Source of the DNA: CAUZJF01 sp965248605
Lineage (GTDB): Bacteria; Chloroflexota; Dehalococcoidia; Lucifugimonadales; CAUZJF01
NCBI GenBank assembly: GCA_965248605.1
Contig: CBDFJV010000007.1
Span: forward strand, 1,488,001-1,552,000
Direction: 5' to 3'
Length of the DNA: 64,000 nt
The translations under genes were made by a program, and so were the position numbers. The notes below the pieces were generated by a model, which saw only the letters and a program-made list of their open reading frames with translations, made no database searches and was not told the origin of the DNA. Shown piece after piece: positions 26,635 through 35,748 of this stretch; position 1 is the first letter of the stretch; each line of letters begins with the position of its first letter.

Positions 26635-26834
26635 GATTGCCGTGAAGGTGGCGTCGGTTGATTCTCTGCCCAGCGACCGCGAATATCAGTGTAAAGACAG
26701 GTCAGAAACGCGTCAACTCCGGCGCTCATACGTCCTGCGCCCAGGTGGTTGAACGGGTCGCGTTGGATATACAACATGAGCTACAATTGGCATCTGGCAT
26801 ACACGAAACTGCGAGGTAGTCAGGGAGATTCTGA
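26635..26834. promoter_or_regulatory. Divergent promoter region of two mirror-image operons
   Basis: 200 bp between the start codons of two DUF1800 genes. It must contain the promoters of both three-gene sets. AT-rich patches occur on the right side (TTGGATATACAACATGAG, CTACAATTGG), but no -35/-10 pair has convincing spacing, so no sites are assigned. Confidence 0.5.
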
Positions 26835-28238
26835 ATGGGCGACTCTGATCGGGCATTGATTGCTCACCTCATGAGACGTGCGGGGTTCGGAGCGAGCAAA
26901 GATGAGCTGGAACGCCGCACGTCTGCAGGCTACGAGGCAACGGTCGAGGAGCTGCTGCATCCGGAGGACCAGCAGCCGGTCGACATCCATGACCTGTACC
27001 GGTACCACCCGTGGACGTGGAAGCCGGGCACGATCTATGGAATGGGCCATGCCAGCTGGCTCTACCGGATGCTCAACACGAGGGCGCCGCTGGAGGAAAA
27101 GATGGCCCTCTTCTGGCACGGGGTCTTCGCCACCGGGGTGTCCAAGGTCGACCATTGGGACGAGATCGTCGACATGGTCGATGGGTTTCGCACGAAGGGG
27201 CTGGGGAGCTTCAGGGAGGTCCTACTCGACGTCTCCAGGAATCCCGCAATGATCTACTGGCTCGACAACAATGAAAACCACGCGACTGCCGTCAACGAGA
27301 ACTGGGGACGCGAGCTCCTGGAGCTCTTCTCTATGGGGGTCGGCAACTACACCGAAGAGGACGTGAGGGAGTGCTCGCGCGCCTTTACTGGCTGGACGAT
27401 GACACCCAAGCTGCCGCGGTTCCCGGTGAACCGCTTCGACTGGTACTTCGAATACAAGCCCGACGACCACGACGACGAGGAGAAGTCGTTCCTTGGATAC
27501 GCCGGCAGGCTCAACGGTGAGGACATCATCGACATCATCTGTGCCCAGCCGGCCACAGCGCGGTTCATAGCCAGGCACCTCTACAACTTCTTCGTGGCTG
27601 ATGAGGCACAGGTCCCGGCGTGGTCGGTTGCTCCTCCGCAGGACCCCGAGGCCGTCGACTTCCTCGCCACGGCGCTACGCGACTCGGACTACGACATGAG
27701 GTCGGTGCTTGGGCTTCTATTCAACTCCGACTTCTTCAAAGAGGCGCGGTTCTCGCGGCTCAAGAGCCCGGCAGAGGTGGTCGTTGGAACGCTACGGCTT
27801 GTCGGAGGCTCTGAATTCCCTGGCCCTGGACTTGGCAACCTCTCGATGCAGACGGGTTACATGGGGCAAGACCTTCTGAACCCGCCCAGTGTGGAAGGCT
27901 GGCACACCGGGGCCGAGTGGATCAACAGCGGCTCGCTGATGCGGCGCACCAACTTCTTCGCGGACATGGTCGGGGACACGGACCGACCCGGCGTCCAGGC
28001 GATCATCGCCGACCTGAGGGCCGGCGGGGACTTGTCGCCTGAGGAGTTCGTCGACAGCTGTCTCGAGCTGATGGGCCCTCTCGACGTCGACGAGGGCACC
28101 AGGAACGAGCTCGTCAGTCACACGAGCGAGGACGGGCCCCTGCGCTGGGACACGAGCGGGAACGGCTCCGATCCGACACGTCGGGTAGGGGAGATGCTGC
28201 AGCTGATCGTAGCGTTGCGGGACTATCAATTCGCGTGA
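26835..28238 (+). CDS. DUF1800 family protein
   Basis: 467 residues, complete. It starts LIAHLMRRAGFGASKDELER and shares all blocks with the leftward copy (LEEKMALFWHGVFATGVSK, NENWGRELLELFSMGVGNY, LNGEDIIDIICAQPATARF, PPSVEGWHTGAEW). The partial copy at base 2 is closer to this one in parts (ICQQEATARF). First gene of the rightward set; RBS GGGAGA lies 7-12 nt upstream. No export signal. Confidence 0.92.
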   Translation: MGDSDRALIAHLMRRAGFGASKDELERRTSAGYEATVEELLHPEDQQPVDIHDLYRYHPWTWKPGTIYGMGHASWLYRMLNTRAPLEEKMALFWHGVFATGVSKVDHWDEIVDMVDGFRTKGLGSFREVLLDVSRNPAMIYWLDNNENHATAVNENWGRELLELFSMGVGNYTEEDVRECSRAFTGWTMTPKLPRFPVNRFDWYFEYKPDDHDDEEKSFLGYAGRLNGEDIIDIICAQPATARFIARHLYNFFVADEAQVPAWSVAPPQDPEAVDFLATALRDSDYDMRSVLGLLFNSDFFKEARFSRLKSPAEVVVGTLRLVGGSEFPGPGLGNLSMQTGYMGQDLLNPPSVEGWHTGAEWINSGSLMRRTNFFADMVGDTDRPGVQAIIADLRAGGDLSPEEFVDSCLELMGPLDVDEGTRNELVSHTSEDGPLRWDTSGNGSDPTRRVGEMLQLIVALRDYQFA

Positions 28239-28279
28239 CGGCGAATGCGGAGACGAGGGCTCTGCCCCGACGAAAAGGG

Positions 28280-28335
28280 ATGGTTCGACAAGCTCACCAT
28301 GAACGGGAGGCAGGGCTCACCATGAACGGAGATAT
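28280..28335. repeat. Degenerate TTCGACAAGCTCACCATGAACGG repeats
   Basis: GGTTCGACAAGCTCACCATG (from 28282) and a second GGCTCACCATGAACGGAG lie 30 bp apart between the DUF1800 and DUF1501 genes, variants of the repeat at 22736. They do not interrupt the operon. Confidence 0.5.
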
Positions 28336-28353
28336 GTGCATAGGAGTGGAAGG

Positions 28354-29493
28354 ATGACGTCGACGACGAAAGAACCGGTGCTGGTCGTATTGCAGCTTAC
28401 GGGCGGCAACGACTACCTGAACACAGTCATTCCATACAACGACTCGCGATACCGCGACTACCGGCCGACCGTCGGAATCCCGGATGACAAGGTGCTGCCG
28501 CTGGACGAACGGGTCGGGCTGCACCCGGAGATGGTGCCGATCAAAAGCATGTATGACGCCGGCGACGTGGCCATCGTGCATGGCATCGGCTACGCGAACT
28601 CGCCCCGGTCGCATTTCAGGTCGATGGATATTTGGCACACGTGTGAGCCGGACACCCTGGGCACCGAGGGTTGGCTGGGACGTGTCGTGAAGGAGATCGA
28701 CCCGAACAAGGAGAACGTGGTCACGGCCGTCAGCATGGGGCCGAGCCTGTTCAGGGCCCTGGCTTCGCCGGGTGTGCCCGTTGCGTGCGTCGAGGACCTG
28801 GAGAACTACGGTCTCCTGACGGGTATCTCTGAACGGCAGCAGCGGGACCGGATCCTGGAGAGGTACAAGCGACTGTATGCGCCGGCCATCGGGAGCGGGC
28901 CCGTGATGGACTTCCTTGGCCAGACCGGGCTGGACGCTCTTCAGGGCGCAGACATCCTGAAGGTAGCGCCGGAGCGGTACACCTCGAGCGTAGAGTACGC
29001 GGACACTTCCATCGCGCGAAAGCTAAAGGGCGTCGCCCAGGTCCACCTGGCTGGCCTTGGAACCCGCGTTTTCTACTGCGATCTCGGCAGCTTCGACAGC
29101 CATTCGAACCAGGCAGGTCTGCACGCGGGCCTATGGAGCGAGGCGTCGGCGGCGATTCAGGACTTCTTCGATGATCTTCGCGAGCACGATGCCGCGGACA
29201 ACGTCGTCATGCTGCTCTTCTCCGAGTTCGGCCGCCGGACACACGACAACGGCTCCGGTACCGACCACGGCGCGGCCGGCGTTTCTTTCGTCATCGGCGA
29301 CGCAGTGAAGGGCGGGCAGTTCAGCCAGTACCCTTCGACCAGGCTGGAGGACCTGGAGCAGGGCGATCTTGTTCCAAACCTGGACTTCCGGAGCCTCTAC
29401 TCGACGATCCTGGAAGACTGGATGGGCATGGACGCAACCTCGATAGTCGGCGGCACGTTCGAGAAGCCGGCCGTGATCGAGAGGGCAGCGTGA
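28354..29493 (+). CDS. DUF1501 family protein
   Basis: 379 residues from the ATG at 28354, six codons inside the longest frame, because AGGAGTGGAAGG directly precedes it. The fold starts at once (LVVLQLTGGNDYLNTVIPYN), followed by RSHFRSMDIWHT, GSFDSHSNQAGLHAG, VVMLLFSEFGRRTHDNG and GTDHGAAGVSFVIG. The position of HGGFDTH in its leftward paralogue is LGSFDSH here, so one histidine-containing motif is altered. No Tat leader. Second gene of the rightward set. Confidence 0.91.
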   Translation: MTSTTKEPVLVVLQLTGGNDYLNTVIPYNDSRYRDYRPTVGIPDDKVLPLDERVGLHPEMVPIKSMYDAGDVAIVHGIGYANSPRSHFRSMDIWHTCEPDTLGTEGWLGRVVKEIDPNKENVVTAVSMGPSLFRALASPGVPVACVEDLENYGLLTGISERQQRDRILERYKRLYAPAIGSGPVMDFLGQTGLDALQGADILKVAPERYTSSVEYADTSIARKLKGVAQVHLAGLGTRVFYCDLGSFDSHSNQAGLHAGLWSEASAAIQDFFDDLREHDAADNVVMLLFSEFGRRTHDNGSGTDHGAAGVSFVIGDAVKGGQFSQYPSTRLEDLEQGDLVPNLDFRSLYSTILEDWMGMDATSIVGGTFEKPAVIERAA

Positions 29494-29497
29494 GGGC

Positions 29498-29565
29498 GGG
29501 CAGGTCTGAGACCTGCCCCTACGAAGCCAGACAGATTCCGGTAGGGGCGGGTCTTAGACCCGCCC
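29498..29565. repeat. Two palindromic GTAGGGG-type repeats
   Basis: gggcaggtctgagacctgc-ccctac (29498-29522) and gtaggggcgggtcttagac-ccgccc (29541-29565), in opposite orientation, fill most of the gap between the DUF1501 and NHL genes, a position where hairpins may affect the downstream message. Confidence 0.78.
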
Positions 29566-29596
29566 GACAGCGTACAGGAGAGCAGGCGAGGAGAGA

Positions 29597-30631
29597 ATGC
29601 TAACGCAAGTCGCGGGCAGCCGCGTATACGACTATAGCCATGCCGTCGGAAGGCGCGACATGGGGAATCCGATCGGGATCGCCGTCGGCCCGGACGACCT
29701 CGTCTATGTCGTGAACCGCCAGCAGGAGCAGATCTCGGGCGTCCCTTGGAATAAGACCGGAGTCCATGCCAAAGTCGAGATGTACACCATAGGGACGGAG
29801 GCAGGCGACGAGGAAGACGTCGGCTCTTTCGGTGGTTACGGTGACGGCGAAGGGCGGCTGATCTGGCCGGCGGGGGTCGCCCTGGACAGCGACCAGAACG
29901 TCTACGTCACCGACGAATGGATGAACCGAGTAGCGGTGTTCGACAAGGACGGCGAGTTCCAGGTCTTCTGGGGTTCGGCCGGAAGCGGCGACGGCGAGTT
30001 CAACCGACCGTCAGGCATCGCGATAGACGGCGACGACAACGTCTACGTCGTCGACAGCCTCAACCACCGGGTACAGAGGCTTTCCACCGACGGCAAGTAC
30101 ATCTCCAGTTGGGGAAGCCTGGGAGCGGGACCAGGCGAGTTCAATTCGCCGTGGGGCATCGCACTCGACGTCGAAGGAAACGTCTACGTCGCCGACCACA
30201 AAAACCACAGGGTGCAGAAATTCACCTCGGATGGCGACTACATCGCGGAGTTTGGGAGCTACGGCGTAGGAGACGGGGAGCTGAACCGCCCCAGCGACGT
30301 TGCCGTGGCCCCTGACGGCGACGTATATGTCTGCGATTGGGCGAACAATCGTGTGCAGGTCTTCGGTCCCGATGGCGAGTTCGCTATTGGCCTGATAGGC
30401 GACGCCCAACAGCTCGCGAAGTGGCAGCAACAGCAGGTCGACTCCAACGCCGACGTGATCAAAGCCCGCCGCAGGGTCTACACGCTCGAGCCGGAGTGGC
30501 GGTTGGCCCTGCCCGTGGCCGTCGAGTTTGACGCGGGGAAGTCGAGAGTGTTGATCGCCGACACACAACGCTCGCGCCTGCAGATCTACGACAAGCTAAA
30601 CGACTACATCGAGCCGCAGTTCAACCTCTAG
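29597..30631 (+). CDS. NHL-repeat beta-propeller protein
   Basis: 344 residues with six clear blades (QNVYVTDEWMNRVAVFDKDG, DDNVYVVDSLNHRVQRL, GNVYVADHKNHRVQKF, DVYVCDWANNRVQVF). GAGGAGAGA precedes the ATG. Lacks a signal peptide and has the same charged insertion before the last blade as its paralogues (about residues 270-300, AQQLAKWQQQQVDSN). Third gene of the rightward set. It ends with the shared tail pattern RLQIYDKLNDYIEPQFNL, close to RLQIYRKESAFVEPELKL in the leftward copy. Confidence 0.88.
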   Translation: MLTQVAGSRVYDYSHAVGRRDMGNPIGIAVGPDDLVYVVNRQQEQISGVPWNKTGVHAKVEMYTIGTEAGDEEDVGSFGGYGDGEGRLIWPAGVALDSDQNVYVTDEWMNRVAVFDKDGEFQVFWGSAGSGDGEFNRPSGIAIDGDDNVYVVDSLNHRVQRLSTDGKYISSWGSLGAGPGEFNSPWGIALDVEGNVYVADHKNHRVQKFTSDGDYIAEFGSYGVGDGELNRPSDVAVAPDGDVYVCDWANNRVQVFGPDGEFAIGLIGDAQQLAKWQQQQVDSNADVIKARRRVYTLEPEWRLALPVAVEFDAGKSRVLIADTQRSRLQIYDKLNDYIEPQFNL

Positions 30632-30742
30632 CAGATCCGACCGGCGACCCGCTCCCTCTGGCTCAGCGCGGCGGGCCGATGGTCTTCGGGCCCGTAAACA
30701 CTGCAGCGACTCGGACCTCTCGATAGACAGAGAGACCTCTAC

Positions 30743-30997
30743 ATGAAAGATGTATTGAGCGCTATCGGCGGCGTGCTTGTCGCGTTCTTCTTTTTGCGCG
30801 CATGGGTAGACATCGGGTTCAACGCGATCACAGGGCTTTGGCTTGGGGTAATCGCGTCGATCGCTTTCGGGTTCCAAACGACCATGCGTCGTGAATGGCG
30901 CCATTGGAGGCGGGTCTCGGTGGCGTTCTTCCTCGCGGGCATCGTTGGTGGGCTAGCGATCCTTTGCGCCGTGCCGAAGGTACCCCCTGCGACTTAA
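30743..30997 (+). CDS. Small two-helix membrane protein
   Basis: 84 residues. Hydrophobic segments at about 7-22, 27-45 and 59-76 are separated by a basic loop (RREWRHWRR), giving two or three membrane passes. GAGAGACC is a weak RBS. Unrecognised; placed after the NHL gene but 111 bp away. Confidence 0.5.
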   Translation: MKDVLSAIGGVLVAFFFLRAWVDIGFNAITGLWLGVIASIAFGFQTTMRREWRHWRRVSVAFFLAGIVGGLAILCAVPKVPPAT

Positions 30998-31016
30998 GGG
31001 TGGCAACTCCAAGCGT

Positions 31017-31937
31017 TCAGGTGCCTTCGATGCGGCCGTAGGCCCAGAGCACCTTCAAGGTCTGAACGGTCAGGTAGCCCCTCCACTCGCGCTCCGCCAC
31101 CTGCCACGCCTCCTCGTACTGGCCGCCCCACGTCCAGTCTGGGAGCCAAGAGCCATTATCGGCTTGCTTTGTGATCTCCTCGTCCAGTTGGGACTCTATT
31201 TCGTCAGCCAGTGTTTCGGCCAGATAGGAGTCGGGCGACGGAGCGTACGATAGTATCTCCGCCCCCGTGCCGGGCCAGTCTTTGTCTGAATCCAGTCCAA
31301 GTCGCGCCGACCTTTTCAGCTTATCGAGCAAAGGGCTTTTAATCGTTTCGGGTACCGTATCCAGTAACCTCAGATAGCAGAACATGGCGAAGGTATCTAT
31401 TGCGTCAGGCAAGGCCTCGACATCGGCCTTGGCGCGTTCGGTTACTTCCGATAGCAGACCGGCCGGGACGAGGCCTGAATACTCGTGGAGGTAGCCGACT
31501 ATCTCGGCGCTGGGATTGGCCCAGCCGGTCTGGTCGAAGGCGGCGCCATCTTCGTTGTATTGCCACCAGGGCGCATGGGGTGCGTCGTTAACTTCTTTTG
31601 AGACCGTGGTCCAGCCATTTCTTCCGGCATCATAGGTCGACACGAAGTAGCTGACGCCCCGTTTTACGATGTCTTCTAAGTCGGAGGCTCCTATTTCCTT
31701 AAGATGTTGGAAGGCCACTGTGGTAACGATAGGGGAAGAAGCCGCTAGCCTTATATCTGGCTCAAGAGCGTTACCGAACCCGCCATCGCCGTTTTGGAAC
31801 CGCTCCAGTTCAGCCATGACAGCGCCGGCCGGGCCGCCCTTGAGGTGATACGAGAATAGCGCCTGGTCCAATGGGCGCGCCTGGGACTTAACGAATTCTG
31901 CGGCCTTCTCGAATTGTTGGATGGTCAGCTGTTTCAT
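31017..31937 (-). CDS. Alpha/alpha-toroid protein (prenyltransferase/squalene cyclase-like repeat)
   Basis: 306 residues from the ATG at 31937, which has GGAGGAGA 5 nt upstream. The repeats RFQNGDGGFGNALEPD and KQADNGSWLPDWTWGG resemble QW-type motifs of terpenoid cyclase/prenyltransferase toroids. There is no DXDD or DCTAE catalytic motif, so it is unlikely to be a cyclase. Cytoplasmic, no signal peptide. Function unknown. Confidence 0.6.
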   Translation of the reverse strand: MKQLTIQQFEKAAEFVKSQARPLDQALFSYHLKGGPAGAVMAELERFQNGDGGFGNALEPDIRLAASSPIVTTVAFQHLKEIGASDLEDIVKRGVSYFVSTYDAGRNGWTTVSKEVNDAPHAPWWQYNEDGAAFDQTGWANPSAEIVGYLHEYSGLVPAGLLSEVTERAKADVEALPDAIDTFAMFCYLRLLDTVPETIKSPLLDKLKRSARLGLDSDKDWPGTGAEILSYAPSPDSYLAETLADEIESQLDEEITKQADNGSWLPDWTWGGQYEEAWQVAEREWRGYLTVQTLKVLWAYGRIEGT

Positions 31938-32062
31938 GAGGGTCTCCTCCAAACCTGCCAGTTCGGTCGGCGAGATAGACGTCCGGCACGAACATGCCAA
32001 GGCGAAGTGTAGCTGAACCAGACCTCGAAGGCGTCTATGCTAAAAGTCGGGGAGGCGTCGGC

Positions 32063-32956
32063 CTATTCGGAGTCGCTGCCTTTTTCGAGGCGTTCGCCCA
32101 TCTCTTGGAGGAAGCTCTCGAGCTTCGGGGACATCGTGACAGGCTCCTCCGGTTCCGTCTCCAGCTCGCGGTCGTAGTCTCCTTCGAGCTTGCTGACGTG
32201 CTTCTTGGCTTCCGGGTTGCTATCGACAGCGGCGTTAATCTGGAAGTACTGCTGTTTCCCGCGCTCCGACTCGGACAGCGATTCAGGGAAGCCGTATATC
32301 GCGCATATCGCTTCTGTGATCCTGGCCGCTCCCGCGTAGTCTTCTTCCAACGTCGCGTAGTGAGGTAGATGGACCATCAGGCTGGTGGACGCTACCTTCA
32401 TTTCAGGCAGTGCGTCGCTTACTAAGTTGACGATACTGGTGGGCCCCTGGTAGTTGCTCTTCCGGACAGCCACGATTCCGGTGGCCTTCTCCTCATGATC
32501 AGGGCCGAGTGTCCCGGTGATCTTCAGAGGTCGCGAGTGTGGCACGAAGTCGTACATGCTGCCGATTCGACAGTATTCGGTCACGTTGAAATGCTTGAGC
32601 AGGGCGATGACCGAGTCGGTGAAGTCTTCAGCCATGGCTTGGGGCTCGCGCAGGTGAAGGAAGATGTAGTCTCGCTCCGCGACAGAGTCACGGGCATATT
32701 TGACCACGGAGTTGGGTATGTTCAGCACCCGCCGTCCCTCGATCAAGCGCATCGTCGGGCGTACTTCAGTGAAGTTGATGAACTTGCCCGGGCGCGCCAG
32801 TCTGCCCAGCTCGGAGGCCCCCAGATGCTCTTCGATCTTGTTGAGTACCAGGGTCCCCACTTTACCGACGTCGATCCACGGCCTGAGCATTGCGAAGGCG
32901 AGGGTTTCCCGCATCTCCGGGGCCGAATCGTCGAGTTCGAAGTCGCCCACGTTCAT
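32063..32956 (-). CDS. PAC2 family protein
   Basis: 297 residues from the ATG at 32956 (MNVGDFELDDSAPEMRETLA). The layout matches PAC2/proteasome-assembly-chaperone-like ATP-grasp-associated proteins: an early RPWIDVGKVG strand, YIFLHLREPQ, a GSMYDFVPHSRPLKITGT centre and ASTSLMVHLPHYATLEEDYA. The acidic C-terminus (ELETEPEEPVTMSPKLESFL) is typical. Bacterial members have no defined role. It is divergent from the glycoside hydrolase-like gene. Confidence 0.75.
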   Translation of the reverse strand: MNVGDFELDDSAPEMRETLAFAMLRPWIDVGKVGTLVLNKIEEHLGASELGRLARPGKFINFTEVRPTMRLIEGRRVLNIPNSVVKYARDSVAERDYIFLHLREPQAMAEDFTDSVIALLKHFNVTEYCRIGSMYDFVPHSRPLKITGTLGPDHEEKATGIVAVRKSNYQGPTSIVNLVSDALPEMKVASTSLMVHLPHYATLEEDYAGAARITEAICAIYGFPESLSESERGKQQYFQINAAVDSNPEAKKHVSKLEGDYDRELETEPEEPVTMSPKLESFLQEMGERLEKGSDSE

Positions 32957-33125
32957 GGGCACATCGTGCCAGACGACCCCGGTTTGTGCAACTGGGGGGC
33001 TTGGGGGATTGTTACGGCGCTGCGCGGCCAATATAATCGGCCCCGCGAGGACATGACGCGGGGAAAGTAAGCCTCCGTCGAGGTCCTGCTAGCTAGACGG
33101 CGATCCGCAAAGGGAGGGTACGACG

Positions 33126-35018
33126 ATGGCAAATACCGAGACGTGGGCACGACGAGGTACTGTCCGATACATGTCGAGCAACTACGACAACCTCGACGGG
33201 GACCGGCTGATCAATCTCGCCAAAGAGGTCAACGTGAATCTCACGATGGTGGGCTTCACCGGTACAACGGGCAAACGGGAGCAGTGGAAATGGAAGATGA
33301 TCAAGTCTTTCATCGAGCGCGCTCACAAGGAAGACCTCAAGGTCAGCACCTACATGAAGACGACGAGCATTCAGTGGAAGCCCATGTTCCACGAGCGGCC
33401 CGAGTCGAAAGACTGGATCATGGTCTATCAGGACGGCAGCCCCGCTCTATACGGGCGTGACCCCGCGAGGTATATGGGTTGCCTGAACAACGCCGGCTGG
33501 CGAGGCTTCCTGAAGGAGATGATCAAGGGAGCCGTCGACGTCGGCGTTGACGGGCTCTTCTACGACAACCACTTCGTCCCGAGGCAGCAGAAGGGGTCGG
33601 TCGAGGAGGGGTTCGCCGAGGCATGGGCCTGCTACTGCGACACCTGCGCGGAGCAGTTCAAGACTTACACGCAAAAGAAGCTGGGCTGGGCCTGCGACCT
33701 GCCGGTGACTCCAGACTGGGACGACCCGGTATGGCAGGCTTTCATAGACTTCAGGGATGAGGCCCTCGTCGACGTCACGAAGATGATTGTCGAGTACGCT
33801 AAGCAGCTCAAGCCGGACATCATCGTGTATCCGAACGTCTGCCCGCCCTGGATGGGTGGCGGAGGCGCCAAGGGGTCGGCTACGAACGAGCTTGCCGATG
33901 TGGTGGACGCCCTGCTGTTCGAGGGGAACACGCAGCCGCGGATAGAGTACACGGGCGGACAGCCCCGGCCCATCAACGCGGCCGTCGACTGGAAGTACGC
34001 GACGGCCCTTAGCAACAAGCCGATCTTTTCCCGTGCCCACTCCCCGACCAACACGTACTCCCCCGAGGAGTCGATGCTCGGTATCGCTGAATCGATCGCG
34101 TTCGGCGGTCTCTACAATTACATCATCGCCAACGTTCTCGAAAAGGAGGACGTCAAGCGAGAGGGCGTGGCGCGCTACTACGGCTTCTTGAAGGACAACG
34201 AGGAGCTATACACCGACCTAGTCGAACCGGCGGACGTCGCCATTTTCATGTCGAGCCCGACGGTCAAGTTTTACTACCCCGACCAGGTCGCGCATGGGGC
34301 CGAATTGCCGAAGAGCATCCAGGGCTTCGCACAGGCCCTGGCCGAGCTCCACATTCCGTTTAACGTTTTGGTCGAGGACCAGATCCTGACCGACCACGGC
34401 TATCGGGTCCTGATCCTGCCGAATTCGGCTTGCTTGAGCGATGCCCACGTCGCCGCAATCAGGAAGTTCGTCGAGGCTGGCGGGGCGGTTGTGGTCTCGG
34501 GCGAGACGTCCCTGTACGACGAGAAGAACCGCATTCGGGACGACTTTGCGCTCGCCGACGTATTCGGGTACCACAATGGCGCACCGGCAAGCGGTCCAAT
34601 CAAGAACCAGTCTGGCAAGGGACTGTCGGTCTACTTGCCGGGCCATCCGGAAGAGGCATTCTGGCGGGATGCGATGCCCGGGCCTCTCGAAATGATCGAG
34701 CAGGCGATCGACTATGCGCTACAGGGCGACCGGCAGATCAGCATCGAGGCGCCCAACACGACGGTGCTCAACATCGCCGAGAAGCCTGAGAAGAACATGA
34801 CGCTGATCCACCTGCTCAACTACGATCCGGTCACGTCCGCGATGGGGATGTTTGTCGAGCTGCGGAGACCCGAAGGCAAGTCCGTGGACAAGGTCACCGT
34901 CTTGTCGCCTGACCCGGACGGGTCAGGCAAGCTCGACGTAGTCGAAGACTCCAGGACCGTGAGCTTCACGGTGCCACATCTCAAGCTCTACAGCGTAGTG
35001 AGGATCGAGTGGAAGTAG
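33126..35018 (+). CDS. Glycoside hydrolase-like protein, TIM barrel plus trimerisation-like domain
   Basis: 630 residues; GGGAGGG lies 8 nt before the ATG. The first 350 residues look like a TIM barrel of the putative GHL6/GH42-like type (DGLFYDNHFVPRQQKG, PDIIVYPNVCPPWMGG, AFGGLYNYIIANVL). Residues about 370-520 resemble the beta-galactosidase trimerisation domain (VLVEDQILTDHGYRVLILPN, GGAVVVSGETSLYD). The last 100 are a beta domain (MTLIHLLNYDP). No signal peptide, so an intracellular glycosidase is inferred. The substrate cannot be told. Confidence 0.75.
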   Translation: MANTETWARRGTVRYMSSNYDNLDGDRLINLAKEVNVNLTMVGFTGTTGKREQWKWKMIKSFIERAHKEDLKVSTYMKTTSIQWKPMFHERPESKDWIMVYQDGSPALYGRDPARYMGCLNNAGWRGFLKEMIKGAVDVGVDGLFYDNHFVPRQQKGSVEEGFAEAWACYCDTCAEQFKTYTQKKLGWACDLPVTPDWDDPVWQAFIDFRDEALVDVTKMIVEYAKQLKPDIIVYPNVCPPWMGGGGAKGSATNELADVVDALLFEGNTQPRIEYTGGQPRPINAAVDWKYATALSNKPIFSRAHSPTNTYSPEESMLGIAESIAFGGLYNYIIANVLEKEDVKREGVARYYGFLKDNEELYTDLVEPADVAIFMSSPTVKFYYPDQVAHGAELPKSIQGFAQALAELHIPFNVLVEDQILTDHGYRVLILPNSACLSDAHVAAIRKFVEAGGAVVVSGETSLYDEKNRIRDDFALADVFGYHNGAPASGPIKNQSGKGLSVYLPGHPEEAFWRDAMPGPLEMIEQAIDYALQGDRQISIEAPNTTVLNIAEKPEKNMTLIHLLNYDPVTSAMGMFVELRRPEGKSVDKVTVLSPDPDGSGKLDVVEDSRTVSFTVPHLKLYSVVRIEWK

Positions 35019-35071
35019 CCTTGGGTTCGGATGGCGGAAAGGGATCTGATCCAGACGCCTAGTCTCGGCAC

Positions 35072-35195
35072 GTGAACGCTGCGGTAGCGACGGCTACGTT
35101 CGGTCTCCTTTTCGTCATGGAGCTGGGTGTCGCGAGGTGCCGCCGGGTTGTTCATCTTGGTTGGCGGTCTCATGCTCGCCGGCGCATCCTTGTAA
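35072..35195 (+). pseudogene. Remnant of a small two-helix membrane protein
   Basis: A GTG frame reads NAAVATATFGLLFVMELGVA, and after a one-base shift GAAGLFILVGGLMLAGASL ends at a TAA (35193). The two halves together make a plausible 40-residue hairpin membrane protein. This is a tentative reading in otherwise empty sequence. Confidence 0.3.
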
Positions 35196-35205
35196 GGTGC
35201 ACAGG

Positions 35206-35710
35206 TTATCTTTCGTACTCCGCAGGTATCTCCACGCCGAAGCGTTCGTGGAGTAGGGCCATGTCTCGGAAGTCGCTTTCATGGAGTTTATATCCGGTAT
35301 GGTCGCGGACCTGCTGCTCGGCTGAGAGGCAGTGGACCGGTACGTTGTCGATCAGCCCAGAGCCGCAGAAAACATCGGCTGGGAACAGGTAGTCCCGGCC
35401 GTTCTCCATCCGGTAGATACCGTTGCCCGCCTCATCGAATGTGGTGGGATGGAGGTCCACTTCGCGGCCCGTCGCGTCGGCCATAACGAAGCAGGTCGGA
35501 GGGGCCCTTCTTTCGTGATGAACCCTTCGGAACCGAGCAAATCGACCGTAAGCGGCACTTGCTCAGCCGGTTAACGACATCTAAGTCCGCGTGCTGACGT
35601 GTCTGTTTCCCTAGTAGGGCGTCGACCCCCCAGCCCCCGGCCAACCAGATGTCGATGCCGTTGCTTTCGAACCATCGAATGATCTCAATCACATCAGAGG
35701 ACCGCATCAC
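35206..35710 (-). pseudogene. Nucleotidyltransferase of lincosamide/aminoglycoside type, two frameshifts
   Basis: Three frames in succession carry one protein. The first holds the active-site motif WLAGGWGVDALLGKQTRQHA followed by DLDVV. The second reads VPLTVDLLGSEGFITKEGP. The third reads TCFVMADATGREVDLHP and continues to PAEYER. This order matches LinA/AadA2''-like nucleotidyltransferases, which adenylylate antibiotics or similar hydroxylated compounds. Both shifts are in the same direction, so they do not cancel; the gene is dead unless the sequence is wrong. Confidence 0.75.
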
Positions 35711-35748
35711 CGGAGCAAATGCACTAAATCAGTCGTTGGGGCGGCGAG

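Noticed and set aside
26635..26834. Specific -35/-10 sites for the divergent operons
   Set aside because: Candidate boxes such as TTGGAT...TACAAT have 14-bp spacing and others 13 bp, too short to support.
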